NCBI RefSeq assembly: GCF_003605435.1
Contig: NZ_QXQB01000002.1
Coordinates: 620,001-684,000, forward strand
Reading direction: 5' to 3'
Length of the DNA stretch: 64,000 nucleotides
Source: Paenibacillus pinisoli
GTDB taxonomy: Bacteria; Bacillota; Bacilli; Paenibacillales; Paenibacillaceae
Positions 16,942 to 26,710 of this stretch are shown one piece after another; the stretch's first letter is position 1; the number at the start of each line of letters is the position of its first letter. The position numbers and the translations under genes were made by a program. Below the pieces are notes generated by a model that was given only the letters and a program-made list of their open reading frames with translations, did not search any database and had not been told where the DNA came from.

Positions 16942-18129
16942 CTATGATTTCTTCAGCGTCGTATTGCCTGTCGTGCCCGTCTTGCGAATAAACACCTTAA
17001 TGTCGTACCGAATCTTCGCTTCAGGAAAATACTTCTCGTTCCAATCATCCCTAATACGCTTCCAATAAGCGGGATGATCCTTGCCTAATTGATTGCCGAA
17101 TCCGAATACATCCGATTGTAATGCCTTTGCCCGCTTAACCGCCGCTATAGCATTCGACTTAATGGATAATGCAGATTCCTCTTCCAGCTTGCTTATCGCA
17201 GCCGGGTCAGTCAGGTCGATATGCTTGCAAGGCATATTGACGACTGCAGCCTCCGTTCTTAACCCAATGGTAACGACAGGGGTGTCTTCCACCAGATCCG
17301 CTTTCATTTTGGTTTCCGAAGACGTAATTTCGATACCAATGTAGTGTCGTGAGCCGCATGGCAGCTCGATGGTGGAGCTCCGCAAATTATCCGTAATATC
17401 CGTGTAGCCCTTGCTCTCCTTTTCATTCAGCCACCCTACCAGGCGGTCTCCCTTGAACACGGCAATCCCTTTGTAGCGGTACCGCCTTGAAGGAAGGAAC
17501 GATTTCACATTGCCAGGAGAGTCCCCTGCCTTGGGGTCGCCGAATAACTGGATGCCCGTCAACGCAAGCTCATAGCCGTCGCCAGACAGACGGTCAAGCA
17601 CTTCGTCCATCGTAATAGAAACGGTAGGCGCCCACAGCTTCTCGGAGTTGCGCAGCGATTGAAGCATGCTGTACGTCGGCAATTTCTCGATTGGGGTATA
17701 CAGCTTAAGCACATTCTCCGCTCTTGTCCCCCTGGCGACTACCAGATTAAAATCCATTCGCAGCTCATTGTCTCTTAGAATATTGTCAATAAAATCATGT
17801 ACGCCTTTTTTGGCAAGCGCCTCGCTTACGACATAAAGCTGCAAATGGCCAAAATACATCTTCCGCGGCGCCTCTGCCGTTACCGCTCTTGCCGCTTCGA
17901 ACACCGTCTTGCCTCTTCCTTGAAAAAGCGAACCCGGCGGACGCTCACCCGTTTTCTTCTGCGCCGATATTTCGCTCGGACTCACGACTTGAAAGGAAAC
18001 GAGATATTCCCCTTCCTCCCAGTCAAGCCCGACTCCAAGCACAATCAATATCTCGTTCAGCTCGCGCCTGCTCCAACAGCCAGTAAGCATGGCCAGGCAA
18101 AGAACGATAATAGCCACTCTCGTCCACAT
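16942..18129 (-). CDS. Spore germinant receptor lipoprotein, Ger(x)C family
   Basis: 395 residues. Signal peptide with lipobox MLTGC (Cys18), followed by WSRRELNEILIVLGVGLDWEEGEYLVSFQVVSPSE, the standard GerC N-terminal strand pattern. The C-terminal half includes VVARGTRAENVLKLYTPIEKLPTYSM and ends with a basic tail. It follows gerA by 12 bases and precedes the small two-helix gene, in one operon. Confidence 0.92.
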   Translation of the reverse strand: MWTRVAIIVLCLAMLTGCWSRRELNEILIVLGVGLDWEEGEYLVSFQVVSPSEISAQKKTGERPPGSLFQGRGKTVFEAARAVTAEAPRKMYFGHLQLYVVSEALAKKGVHDFIDNILRDNELRMDFNLVVARGTRAENVLKLYTPIEKLPTYSMLQSLRNSEKLWAPTVSITMDEVLDRLSGDGYELALTGIQLFGDPKAGDSPGNVKSFLPSRRYRYKGIAVFKGDRLVGWLNEKESKGYTDITDNLRSSTIELPCGSRHYIGIEITSSETKMKADLVEDTPVVTIGLRTEAAVVNMPCKHIDLTDPAAISKLEEESALSIKSNAIAAVKRAKALQSDVFGFGNQLGKDHPAYWKRIRDDWNEKYFPEAKIRYDIKVFIRKTGTTGNTTLKKS

Positions 18130-18141
18130 GCTCGCTCCTCC

Positions 18142-19719
18142 TTACCTCGGCTTCCGTATCCGTGTGCTTCCAGTCCCTTGTGAAGTTCCGGGACGCCTGT
18201 ACATGAGCCATCTCGGCAGCCGGACAAGCGTATCCTCCAGTTCGACCGCCCTGTATGGCGAGAACGGAGACATGAACGGCTCTCCGAAGGAACGAAGAGC
18301 GCACAAGTGAAGCAGCAGCACGAACAATCCCATTATGACGCCGAACAAGCCGAAGCTGGCGGCTACTCCCATGAAGGCAAAACGCAGAATCCGCACCGGA
18401 ATCGACATGCTGTACGCGGGCAATGTGAACGTAGATATCGCCGTTACGGATACAACGATAACCATAGCGGCAGATACAATGCCCGCCTCCACCGCCGCTT
18501 GTCCGATGACGAGCGTCCCGACGACGGAGACCGCCTGGCCGATGGCCCGCGGCATGCGCAGTCCCGCTTCACGCAGAATCTCGAACGTAACCTCCATGAC
18601 GAGCGCTTCGACAAACGCCGGGAACGGGACGCCCTCGCGCTGAGCAGCAAGGCTGAACAGCAAGGAGGCTGGAAGCATCTCCCGATGGAAGGTCGTAATC
18701 GCGATATACAGCGATGGAAGCAGCAAGGAGATGAATACCGTTATAAATCTCAAGATGCGCAGCAGGCTCGCATAGACAGACCTTTGATAATAATCCTCTG
18801 TCGATTGAAAGAACGACACCAGCTGTGTAGGAACGAGCAGCACATTCGGCGTGCCGTCGACGATAATCGCCACTTTGCCCTCCAGCAGCTGGGAAGCTAC
18901 ATTATCAGGCAGCTCGGAATTGAAGACCGTCGGAAATAAGGAATACTTGTCGTCCTCAATAAGCTCCTCAATATATCCGCTGTCCAGCACGCTGTCGATA
19001 TCAATGGCTCGCAGCCGCTTTCGGGTCTCTTCAATAACCGATGGCTTCGCAATGCCGTTCATATACATTAACGTAACGTCAGTTTTGGTCATCCGTCCGA
19101 TCGTCATCGTCTCCAGCCAGAGCCGCGGATCTTTTATTTTGCGCCGGATTAAAGAGGTATTGACTCGAAGCGTCTCGGTAAAGCTTTCACGCGGACCTCT
19201 GACAGAGGTCTGGTTCGTCGATTCGGTAACGTCGCGCCCCTTCCACTGGCGAATATCCGCCCGGTAAGCATAGGCCGCTCCATCTATAAGAATTATGGCT
19301 TCTCCCGAAAGCAGATTGCGGTATAAATCAGCCATCTCGCTAACCGTGTGTATAGCCCCCATGCCGAACAGCATCTCTTCGGCAATGCTTACGATATCCT
19401 TATCATGGGCTCCCTTCGACCGGTGCGCGTTGTCCTCGTGTCCATCATCCTTAACGGAACTAGAGAGCAAATTAGAAATAAAGCTATTAATAACAGCGGA
19501 GTCGGACAGGCCGTCTATATAGACGACCGCAGCCGCAATAGCCTCCGGCTTCTCTCGCCGAATCTCCCGGATCACGACATCATCGCTGTCGCCCAGATCC
19601 TGCAGAATCCTGTTCATGTTGGTTAAGACCGACGAATCGATCGGCATGGACTCATATTGCTCCCACAACCGGTCTTCTTGCTGATGGGTCCGGTTACGGG
19701 CTGCTTTCTTCTGCTGCAT
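18142..19719 (-). CDS. Spore germinant receptor subunit, GerA family
   Basis: 525 residues. Charged N-terminal extension (QQKKAARNRTHQQEDRLWEQY), then the soluble GerA domain with YIDGLSDSAVINSFI, VRGPRESFTETLRVNTSLIRRK and VDGTPNVLLVPTQLV, then membrane helices with LREAGLRMPRAIGQAVSVVGTLVIGQAA and FMSPFSPYRAVE. GGAGAAGG lies 11 bases before ATG 19719. First gene of the gerA-gerC-small-gerB operon. Such operons are read in the forespore by sigma-G in Bacillus (knowledge); only a weak CATAATG-like element near 19757 was seen here. Confidence 0.93.
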   Translation of the reverse strand: MQQKKAARNRTHQQEDRLWEQYESMPIDSSVLTNMNRILQDLGDSDDVVIREIRREKPEAIAAAVVYIDGLSDSAVINSFISNLLSSSVKDDGHEDNAHRSKGAHDKDIVSIAEEMLFGMGAIHTVSEMADLYRNLLSGEAIILIDGAAYAYRADIRQWKGRDVTESTNQTSVRGPRESFTETLRVNTSLIRRKIKDPRLWLETMTIGRMTKTDVTLMYMNGIAKPSVIEETRKRLRAIDIDSVLDSGYIEELIEDDKYSLFPTVFNSELPDNVASQLLEGKVAIIVDGTPNVLLVPTQLVSFFQSTEDYYQRSVYASLLRILRFITVFISLLLPSLYIAITTFHREMLPASLLFSLAAQREGVPFPAFVEALVMEVTFEILREAGLRMPRAIGQAVSVVGTLVIGQAAVEAGIVSAAMVIVVSVTAISTFTLPAYSMSIPVRILRFAFMGVAASFGLFGVIMGLFVLLLHLCALRSFGEPFMSPFSPYRAVELEDTLVRLPRWLMYRRPGTSQGTGSTRIRKPR

Positions 19720-19793
19720 AGGCTATGCTACCTTCTCCTGTAGATCATCTCCTCCCATTATGACCATCGGCATATGGAGATAAACGCCAAAAA

Positions 19794-19818
19794 CCTTGGC
19801 GCAAGTTGCACGCCAAGG
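19794..19818 (-). terminator. Terminator of the sugar ABC transporter / two-component operon
   Basis: Minus-strand stem CCTTGGCG / CGCCAAGG with a 9-base loop followed by TTTTTGG, 17 bases after the response regulator stop. Confidence 0.8.
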
Positions 19819-19834
19819 AATGCTTTTCCTCTCA

Positions 19835-21439
19835 TTATCTTTCAGCTTGATGATGCTCGCGGTATTCGGACGGCGTCATGCCCGCGAATTTCTGAAATAC
19901 TTTTGTAAAATATCTGCGTTCCGAATATCCCGACGCCGAACCGATTTCCGTTACCGTTTTGTCCGTAGTCAGCAGCAGCGACTGCGCCATCTCCATCCGA
20001 AGCCGGGTGACATGCTCGACGAACGTCTCGCCAAAGTGCGACTTGAACAGCAGGCTGAAATAGCTAATGCTTATGCCAAGATAATTGGCAAGCTCCTCAA
20101 CGCCCAGATCGCCTGACAGCCGCTTATGGATATAGTCCTTGGCAGCGAGCATCAGCATTTCGCCCGTTTTTTTGCTAAAGCCCTTTTCCATCGCGTTATC
20201 CACCAGCTCGATGATCATCTCCATCACATTTTTCACGCTAATGCTATGCTGCAGCTTCCTCCATATTTTCTCTTCGTCTTGCGGCACTATCATATTCATC
20301 TCTCTCAATTCGCGAAGAAGATGGAGCAGCAAGTAATGGAGCACCTTCTCCGCGCAGTAAAACTCTTGTTCCTGCTCCTTGCTTACGCAATGCTTCAAAT
20401 CGGCCAGCGCCTCACTCATCGCGCTCTGATCCAGCTTCCTCATTCTCGAGACGATGACATCCACCGCGCGCCATAGGGACGGGTCTTCACGCAGCCCCGC
20501 ATCGGATGCCTTGCCCCTGGCACAAGCCAGCTTCCAGCTGCCGGCGGACTGTAGAAGCATCCGCTGCAGCTTCTTGTACGCTGACTCCATTTCCGTTATC
20601 CGTACGCCTTCAGGATATGCTACGAAGCTGACCGGCAGCTTCATTCGCTCCCTCATGCCATCCCTCAGCTGCTGCAGCCGCTCGTTCGCATGGTCCTGGC
20701 GGGTACGCCAATTCGCGCCTCTTGCCCGCTGCTCGATGATGCACCATTCCCCTTCACGCAGCTGCATGACTGCGGCGGAGCCCCCGCCAGCCGCGGCCAG
20801 ATGCTGAAGCGCCTCGGTCATTTCGGCATTCCGGCTTCTTCTCTCTTGATCCGACCATTGCAAGGAAAGCTGGGCATATTGATCGACATCGGCAAGATAT
20901 AGCGAATACCAGAGACGATCAAGCGACTCTCCATGCTCCGGCAGCCAGAAGCTGTCGCTTTCCGTATGAAAGCCCAGCAGCGCATGATAGAGCTGCTTCT
21001 CGTATGCCATGCTTGCCATGCGTCCCCATCGCTCAATCTCTTGCATTCGATCCAGCTTTCGCGTTCGGATCTGCTCGCACACTTGCCGTACGGATTGCTC
21101 CAGCTGATCATAATCGATTGGTTTTAGAATATAGTCGCGAACCCCTCTTTGCAGCGCTTCCTTTGCATAATCGAATTCCTGATAGCCCGTCAGCATGAGA
21201 AAGTCGCATTCCACATTATCCTTCCGCGCTTCCGATAGGAATGCCATGCCGTCCATGACCGGCATCCGAATATCGCAAAGAACCAGATCCGGCGTCAGCT
21301 CCCGGAAGCGGTCGAGCGCTTCCTTGCCATTGCGCGCAAGCGCTATCACCTCAACCCTCATGTCCTCCCATGGCAGAACAGCCTTCAAGTTATGCAAGAT
21401 CGGCAATTCATCATCAACCAGCATGACCTTTAATTTCAT
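19835..21439 (-). CDS. YesN-type response regulator with AraC HTH
   Basis: 534 residues. The receiver domain (1-120) has acidic pocket VDDE, phospho-acceptor Asp56 in LVLCDIRMP, Thr84 and Lys106 in ILKPID. A long middle region of about 300 residues precedes two C-terminal AraC-type HTHs (DLGVEELANYLGISISYFSLLFKSHFGETFVEHVTRLR, TEIGSASGYSERRYFTKVFQKFAGMTPSEYR). Start ATG 21439 overlaps the kinase gene by 26 bases. It should activate the sugar transporter operon in which it lies (family knowledge plus context). Confidence 0.92.
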   Translation of the reverse strand: MKLKVMLVDDELPILHNLKAVLPWEDMRVEVIALARNGKEALDRFRELTPDLVLCDIRMPVMDGMAFLSEARKDNVECDFLMLTGYQEFDYAKEALQRGVRDYILKPIDYDQLEQSVRQVCEQIRTRKLDRMQEIERWGRMASMAYEKQLYHALLGFHTESDSFWLPEHGESLDRLWYSLYLADVDQYAQLSLQWSDQERRSRNAEMTEALQHLAAAGGGSAAVMQLREGEWCIIEQRARGANWRTRQDHANERLQQLRDGMRERMKLPVSFVAYPEGVRITEMESAYKKLQRMLLQSAGSWKLACARGKASDAGLREDPSLWRAVDVIVSRMRKLDQSAMSEALADLKHCVSKEQEQEFYCAEKVLHYLLLHLLRELREMNMIVPQDEEKIWRKLQHSISVKNVMEMIIELVDNAMEKGFSKKTGEMLMLAAKDYIHKRLSGDLGVEELANYLGISISYFSLLFKSHFGETFVEHVTRLRMEMAQSLLLTTDKTVTEIGSASGYSERRYFTKVFQKFAGMTPSEYREHHQAER

Positions 21440-23255
21440 GAATATCACCCGGCCCCATCTTTGGTAGGATGCACTGCACCTTCGTCCCGAACCCCGGCAT
21501 GGAGCAGATGAGAAGTCCATAGGTCGGGCCATACTGTATCCGAATCCGGTCCGCAACGCTGCGAATGCCAAGCCCTCTGCGTTCCGGGTTATGCTCTGCG
21601 CCTTCACGGCTTGGAACGACGTTGCATTCATCCGACGCCATGTATTGGAATCGGGCCAGAATAGCGCTGTCGATCCCGACGCCGTTATCCTCCACCGTTA
21701 CCCCAATGCGATCGCCGCGGGAGCAAGCGCGAATGATAATGCTTCCCCTCCGCTCCAGGCCGTCGAATCCATGCTGAATGCAGTTCTCGACTAGCGGCTG
21801 CAGGGTCAGCTTTTGCAGCATACACCCCAGCAAATCCTCAGGGATATCAATGGAATAATCAAAGCTGTCGGCAAAACGGAACTTCTGAATTTCCAGATAG
21901 CTGACCAAATGCTCGATTTCCTGTCGCAGCGGAATTTCTTCCTGCCCCCGAAAGCTGATCCGCAATATGTTCGCTAATCTTAGAACCATCTGGCTTACTT
22001 TCCTGCCTTCATTCTGAACCGCAAGCACATTAATGGATTCCAGCGTATTAAAGATGAAATGCGGCTTGATCTGCGTCTGCAGGACACGCATTTCCGCACG
22101 ATTCTTCTGTTCTTGCTCCTGTCTGATCCTCTCCAGCAAATGCTGAATGCGGGATATCAGGCTGTTCAATCCGCTAGCCAGCAGCCCCAGCTCGTCCTTC
22201 CCCTGCACCGCCATCCGGATGCCAAGGTCCCCCTCTTCCACTCTCCGCATGAAACGCACCACCCGAATAATCGTCTTCGCAATGCGATTGACCGAGAACA
22301 ACAGGAACAACATGGCGAGCAGCACGGTTATTGCAAGCAAGGCTGCTACCCATCTTGCATACTGGTCAATTTGGCTCGATAACGAGCTCCATGAGGCGAC
22401 GGACACCAGATGCCAATTCTCCTTATGGAGGCTTACGCTGGACACGATGCTATCCTCGGACTGAAAGGACTGTCTGGCGCTTAGAAACGACGGATTAAGC
22501 TGAAAACGATTGTCGGTATAGTCCGCAATCGCCCCTCCATTCATTTCTTGAGAGCTGTCATACAAGATTTGGCCTTCTTTGTTCACGATGAAAAATCGGG
22601 TGCTATACCGTTCCTGGTTAAAGCGAAAATAGCGGAATACGGCATCAAGGGCAGAGCTTTTGGTCTGAACAAGCAGAATCCCCTTATCCTCCAACGTCTC
22701 CAAATCCTTGACCACCCGTATTTGGGTAAAAATAGGATCTGAGCTTGTAAGCTCCGGATACTCGTATGGCCCCACCCATAAAGGCAAGCCATCGCGGCGG
22801 CGCACCTCCGAATAGATCGGATGCTCCTTCAGCTTGGAGAAGGGCAATGCTTCAAAATAATCCTTGGAATAAATCGGAATAACGCGGTTGTCTTCAAGCG
22901 GATACATAAGCGCAAAGCTAACGGAGGGATGGTTAATCAGCAGGCTGCGGAAATTTTGCTGAATCTCATTTAGCTCCAGCATATGAATCTGGGATAAGTG
23001 CTCCATGTCGTATCCCTTCTGATTCAGCATCTCCTGCAGCGCTATGCTCGCAATGGTGCTGTCTGTCACCTTGTTCATCTCGCTGAACACGAACTCGACG
23101 TTCTGCCGGAGCGCCCTCAGCGTCAGCTCCGCTTGCTGCGCATAATTTTTCTCCACCGCTTGCGTAATGAAGTAATAAGCCGCTATCCCCAGCAGAAATA
23201 ACGGCAGGATGACTAGTGCAAGAAACGCAGCGAACAGCTTAAAGCGAAGTGACAT
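21414..23255 (-). CDS. YesM-type membrane sensor histidine kinase
   Basis: 613 residues. One membrane helix near residues 8-30, a large extracytoplasmic sensor (about 35-300, dCache-like), a second helix around 305-328, HAMP (RFMRRVEEGDLGIRMAVQGKDELG), the His_kinase segment KPHFIFNTLESINVLA with the phospho-His, and HATPase motifs NCIQHGF, EDNGVGID and GLGIRSVADRI. This is the LytS/YesM class, which senses extracellular sugars, often with the binding protein of the linked ABC transporter (knowledge). It follows the second permease by 23 bases. Confidence 0.93.
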   Translation of the reverse strand: MSLRFKLFAAFLALVILPLFLLGIAAYYFITQAVEKNYAQQAELTLRALRQNVEFVFSEMNKVTDSTIASIALQEMLNQKGYDMEHLSQIHMLELNEIQQNFRSLLINHPSVSFALMYPLEDNRVIPIYSKDYFEALPFSKLKEHPIYSEVRRRDGLPLWVGPYEYPELTSSDPIFTQIRVVKDLETLEDKGILLVQTKSSALDAVFRYFRFNQERYSTRFFIVNKEGQILYDSSQEMNGGAIADYTDNRFQLNPSFLSARQSFQSEDSIVSSVSLHKENWHLVSVASWSSLSSQIDQYARWVAALLAITVLLAMLFLLFSVNRIAKTIIRVVRFMRRVEEGDLGIRMAVQGKDELGLLASGLNSLISRIQHLLERIRQEQEQKNRAEMRVLQTQIKPHFIFNTLESINVLAVQNEGRKVSQMVLRLANILRISFRGQEEIPLRQEIEHLVSYLEIQKFRFADSFDYSIDIPEDLLGCMLQKLTLQPLVENCIQHGFDGLERRGSIIIRACSRGDRIGVTVEDNGVGIDSAILARFQYMASDECNVVPSREGAEHNPERRGLGIRSVADRIRIQYGPTYGLLICSMPGFGTKVQCILPKMGPGDIHEIKGHAG

Positions 23256-23278
23256 GCCTCTCCCCTCCCGCCCTGGCT

Positions 23279-24112
23279 TTATCCCTTCACGCTTCCGGCC
23301 GTTATCCCTTCAATGATCTTGTCTTGCAGGAATGCATATAGGATAAGGACAGGCAATACGCTGAATACGATTCCCGTGCATATATACGCATAATTCGTCT
23401 GGTACGCGTCCCGGAAGCCCACCATGCCCGTTGGCAATGTGCGAAGCGCATCTTTGCTAATAAAAAAGTTGGATAACAAGTATTCGTTCCACACGCCCAG
23501 AAAGTTGACAATAAATACGGTCACGAGCGCCGGGACCGTAACCGGCATAATAATTCGGAAGAATAAGCCGATCGAGCCTAGTCCATCCACGATAGCCGCT
23601 TCCTCCAGCTCGGCCGGTATCGCCTTCATGAATGCGGCGATCAGCAGCACGCTGATCGGAAGCGCTCCGGCTGTATAAGGCAGAAACAACGACCAATGCG
23701 TATTCAGCAGCCCTAGATCGGATACGAGGATATATTGTGCAATGAACAGGACATTGCTCGGTATCAGCATGCCGATTAATACGGCTTGATAGATGACTTT
23801 GCTTGTGCGAAGCAGCTTCATGCGGGTTAAGGCGAATGCCGTCGCGGCCGAGAGGATGACGCCCGCTATACCGGATGTCAGCGACAGATAGGCGCTGTTG
23901 AAGAAATACGTGCTGATTTTGGCCGATACCCAGGCATCTATATAGTTTTGAAACACCAATTCCGTCGGGAAGCCAAACGGATTCTCCGCAATATCGATAT
24001 TGTTGTCCTTCAAGGAGGAGAAGACCACGAAGACAAAGGGGACCAGCACAGCCGCAACATAGATCATGAGAACGATATGCGGCAGCGTTTTTCTTGCCTT
24101 GACGAGCAGCAT
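23279..24112 (-). CDS. Sugar ABC transporter permease, MalG/CUT1 type
   Basis: 277 residues, six helices. EAA loop reads EEAAIVDGLGSIGLFFRIIMPVTVPAL, and the start LVKARKTLPHIVLMIYVAAVLVPFVFVVFSSLKDN is the usual MalG-type opening. Its start shares one base with the stop of the MalF-type gene. It is the second channel subunit for the adjacent binding protein; no ATPase gene is in the operon, so a shared MsmX-type ATPase elsewhere must energise it (common in Firmicutes, knowledge). Confidence 0.93.
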   Translation of the reverse strand: MLLVKARKTLPHIVLMIYVAAVLVPFVFVVFSSLKDNNIDIAENPFGFPTELVFQNYIDAWVSAKISTYFFNSAYLSLTSGIAGVILSAATAFALTRMKLLRTSKVIYQAVLIGMLIPSNVLFIAQYILVSDLGLLNTHWSLFLPYTAGALPISVLLIAAFMKAIPAELEEAAIVDGLGSIGLFFRIIMPVTVPALVTVFIVNFLGVWNEYLLSNFFISKDALRTLPTGMVGFRDAYQTNYAYICTGIVFSVLPVLILYAFLQDKIIEGITAGSVKG

Positions 24113-24993
24113 CAGTAAGTCACCTCTTCCTTCGTGCGGCCAAAGGTCAATTGATAAAGGGCGGTTAGGACAAGCGCGATGACAAAGATGAGCATCGCGA
24201 GAGACGTGCCGTATCCGTATTCCCCGTAGCGGATCGCACGGTTGACCATATAGGAAGCCATGACCTCAGTCGAGCTGACCGGGCCTCCTTTTGTCATGAC
24301 AAGCACAATATCGACAACTCTCATCGCTCCTGCGATTGACAGCATGACGATGACAGAGATAATTGGCTTGATGAGCGGAACGGTGATGCGAATCGCCCTC
24401 TGGAAGCCCCCGGCTCCGTCGATCTCTGCCGCCTCATTCAATTCTCGCGGAATAGCCAGTATCGCGGCCAATACCAGGACGATATAGAAGCCCATCCACT
24501 GCCATGCATTCGTGATGAGAATAGCCCATAGCGCATACCTCATATCTGCAAGCCAATAGATCGTATCAATGCCGAACAAGCCAAGAAATTTGTTGACGAT
24601 GCCGACCTCCGGGTTATAGATGAATTGCCAAAGTATGCCGATGACGGCTGTCGACAGAATCGAAGGCACAAATACCGTTGTTTTGTAAAAGCCCTGCAGC
24701 CGCTTCACGCTGCCGATCAGAATAGCGAACATAATAATGAGCGGAACCTGCACGAACACCGAAAATAAGATGAAATACATATTGTTGACAATAGAATTTT
24801 GGAAATAAGGATCCTGCAGAGCCGTAGTGAAGTTATGGAAGCCGATATACTTGGGGTCATTCAGTCCGTCCCAATCCGTGAATGCGTAATATGCCGAAGA
24901 CAGCATAGGATAAATAGTGAAGAGGAAGTACAGGCCGATCGTCGGAATGACGAAAAGGGCATATACATATGGATTTCTCAGGGCGCTTCTCAT
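24112..24993 (-). CDS. Sugar ABC transporter permease, MalF/CUT1 type
   Basis: 293 residues. RNPYVYALFVIPTIGLYFLFTIYPMLSSAYYAFTDWDG is the typical MalF/UgpA opening, and the EAA loop is NEAAEIDGAGGFQRAIRITVPLIKPI. Start ATG 24993 follows AGGAGAGAGG by seven bases; the frame stays open 30 codons further without a ribosome site. It is paired with the MalG-type permease and the binding lipoprotein just upstream. Confidence 0.93.
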   Translation of the reverse strand: MRSALRNPYVYALFVIPTIGLYFLFTIYPMLSSAYYAFTDWDGLNDPKYIGFHNFTTALQDPYFQNSIVNNMYFILFSVFVQVPLIIMFAILIGSVKRLQGFYKTTVFVPSILSTAVIGILWQFIYNPEVGIVNKFLGLFGIDTIYWLADMRYALWAILITNAWQWMGFYIVLVLAAILAIPRELNEAAEIDGAGGFQRAIRITVPLIKPIISVIVMLSIAGAMRVVDIVLVMTKGGPVSSTEVMASYMVNRAIRYGEYGYGTSLAMLIFVIALVLTALYQLTFGRTKEEVTY

Positions 24994-25123
24994 CTTCGTT
25001 CCTCTCTCCTTCCTGCAAGGTATAGCCGGTTGTGCCGATTGCAAGAGGAATCCCTCTATGCGTAGGAAGAAGACGCCGCCCATAGGGAGCGGGCTGCGCC
25101 TTCATTTTCGTTCATGTGCGCCC

Positions 25124-26506
25124 TTACTTGCCGGCCTCCGCATCCAGTATTTTTTGAATGGCGTCTCCCGCCTGCTGGGCAGTTGCCTGGCCCGCAATAA
25201 TTGCCTGGAGCTGAATCTCCGTCTCGGTGTATACCTTTGACGGGATACTGATCTCAAAGTGGGAGAAGGCTCCGCCAGAGGCAGCCGCTACATCAAGCAC
25301 CTGCTTGACGACCGGATCTTCTACTTTGCCCATCGCATCGGCTGAAAGCTTCATGGCCGGCAGCACGCCATCCTCTAACAGGCCGCGAAGCTGCATCTCG
25401 TCATTGTACATGTTCTTGATAAAAGCCTTGACCGCCTTGAGCTCATTGTCATCCAGGGTTGCTGAGAAACCGTAGCCATTGCCGTAGTTTCCGTTCACAT
25501 ACGTCTGATCTCCCTTCCCTCCCGGAACAGCAGGGAACGGAATATAGGCCACGTCCTCTGATGTAATGTTCTTGGCCAGCTCCTCGTTCTTGAATGCAGA
25601 TGAGCGCCAGCTGCCGTCGAACATCATGCCGGCTTTGCTGTTGAGAAATTCATTCAGCATCTGGTCATAGCTCAGGCCAAGCTCTCCTTTTGTGAAGTAC
25701 CCCGCTTTGACCCATTCTTCATACTTCGAATAAGCAGCTACAATGTCCGGAGAATTAAACTTAAGAGAACCGTCTGAGACGCGCTCCACCAGATCAGGGC
25801 CTGCGTATCGGCCAATCAATGTGTTCACTAGCATATTAGGGATCCAACCCGCTTGCGAACCCATCGCGAATGGAGTAACGCCCGCTTCCTTCAACTTGGC
25901 CGCCGCAGCTTCCAGCTCCTCCAGTGTCGTCGGTGCCGCAATGCCATGCTCGGCAAACAGCTTTTTGTTATAGAAAATGCCCTCGTTGTTGCCTCCGATC
26001 GGCAAGCCGTATATTTTGTCCCCCACCATGAATTGGCCAAGGTTCAGAAACTTGTCTTTGATGCCCAGCTCTTCGAGTATCGGAGTCAGCTCCAGCAGGC
26101 GTCCGGCCTTTGCGTACTTCTGGGCGTCTCCCATGCCGCCGAACAAGTCGAATATAACAGGCGGATTGCCTGCAGCCATCTCTGCCGGCAGCTTCGTGTA
26201 GCGGTTGACCTGATCCTCGACTGCGTCCAGCTCGAATTTCAACCCTTTAATTTCGTCCTCGGTTTTCTTAACAACATCGTTGAGCAGCGCCTTGCGGAAT
26301 TTCTGCGCATCGCCGATCTGGATGTGCCGGAGCGATACGGTGAAGGGCTCCACCTTATCTGTTCCAGGTGTTTCCTTGCCGCCGTTATTGGTGCTTTCCC
26401 CGTTGCTTGGCTTCGGATCGCTCTTGCTTCCAGTACCAGAGCAGCCGGCGAGTACAAGCGTGAAGCCAAGCGTGAGAACCAGCAGCATTTTCAGTCCTTT
26501 AATCAT
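25124..26506 (-). CDS. Sugar-binding lipoprotein of CUT1 ABC transporter
   Basis: 460 residues. Lipobox VLAGC (Cys22), a Ser/Gly/Asn-rich linker to about residue 50, then a family-1 extracellular binding fold: LPAEMAAGNPPVIFDLFGG, YGLPIGGNNEGIFYNKKLF, MMFDGSWRSSAF and a C-terminal QAIIAGQATAQQAGDAIQKILD. It delivers a sugar or oligosaccharide to the two permeases and probably to the YesM-type kinase. First gene of the five-gene operon; a cre-like site lies about 50 bases upstream. The sugar cannot be named from sequence. Confidence 0.92.
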   Translation of the reverse strand: MIKGLKMLLVLTLGFTLVLAGCSGTGSKSDPKPSNGESTNNGGKETPGTDKVEPFTVSLRHIQIGDAQKFRKALLNDVVKKTEDEIKGLKFELDAVEDQVNRYTKLPAEMAAGNPPVIFDLFGGMGDAQKYAKAGRLLELTPILEELGIKDKFLNLGQFMVGDKIYGLPIGGNNEGIFYNKKLFAEHGIAAPTTLEELEAAAAKLKEAGVTPFAMGSQAGWIPNMLVNTLIGRYAGPDLVERVSDGSLKFNSPDIVAAYSKYEEWVKAGYFTKGELGLSYDQMLNEFLNSKAGMMFDGSWRSSAFKNEELAKNITSEDVAYIPFPAVPGGKGDQTYVNGNYGNGYGFSATLDDNELKAVKAFIKNMYNDEMQLRGLLEDGVLPAMKLSADAMGKVEDPVVKQVLDVAAASGGAFSHFEISIPSKVYTETEIQLQAIIAGQATAQQAGDAIQKILDAEAGK

Positions 26507-26554
26507 CTTCTTGACCCTCCCATAACTACCTTTGATGGTGTTGCTCCTTCATTA

Positions 26555-26568
26555 TAGAAGCGCTTACT
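26555..26568. promoter_or_regulatory. cre-like catabolite repression site
   Basis: The 14 bases TAGAAGCGCTTACT match the CcpA site consensus TGWAAGCGCTWWCA at eleven positions, including the whole central AAGCGCT core. It is 50-60 bases upstream of the sugar-binding lipoprotein start, the right place for catabolite control of a sugar transporter. Visual match only. Confidence 0.5.
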
Positions 26569-26654
26569 TAGGTCGAATAGGTGGATATTTCCACAATCAG
26601 GGACAAAAACATCCACTTTAGCAGAGTCATTCGTTCCATCATGTGAAATAAAAA

Positions 26655-26679
26655 AATCCTCCTACAAAGTAGAAGGATT
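26655..26679 (-). terminator. Terminator of the 207-residue membrane protein gene
   Basis: On the minus strand AATCCTTCTAC pairs with GTAGGAGGATT (one wobble) around TTT, followed by at least five T. It lies about 30 bases beyond the stop. Confidence 0.8.
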
Positions 26680-26710
26680 AATAGCTGATGCAATTAGTAT
26701 ATACAGAGCG

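Noticed and set aside
11645..19719. Recent duplication of one ger operon
   Set aside because: The paired A, B and C subunits differ in length, order and sequence, so they are old paralogues.
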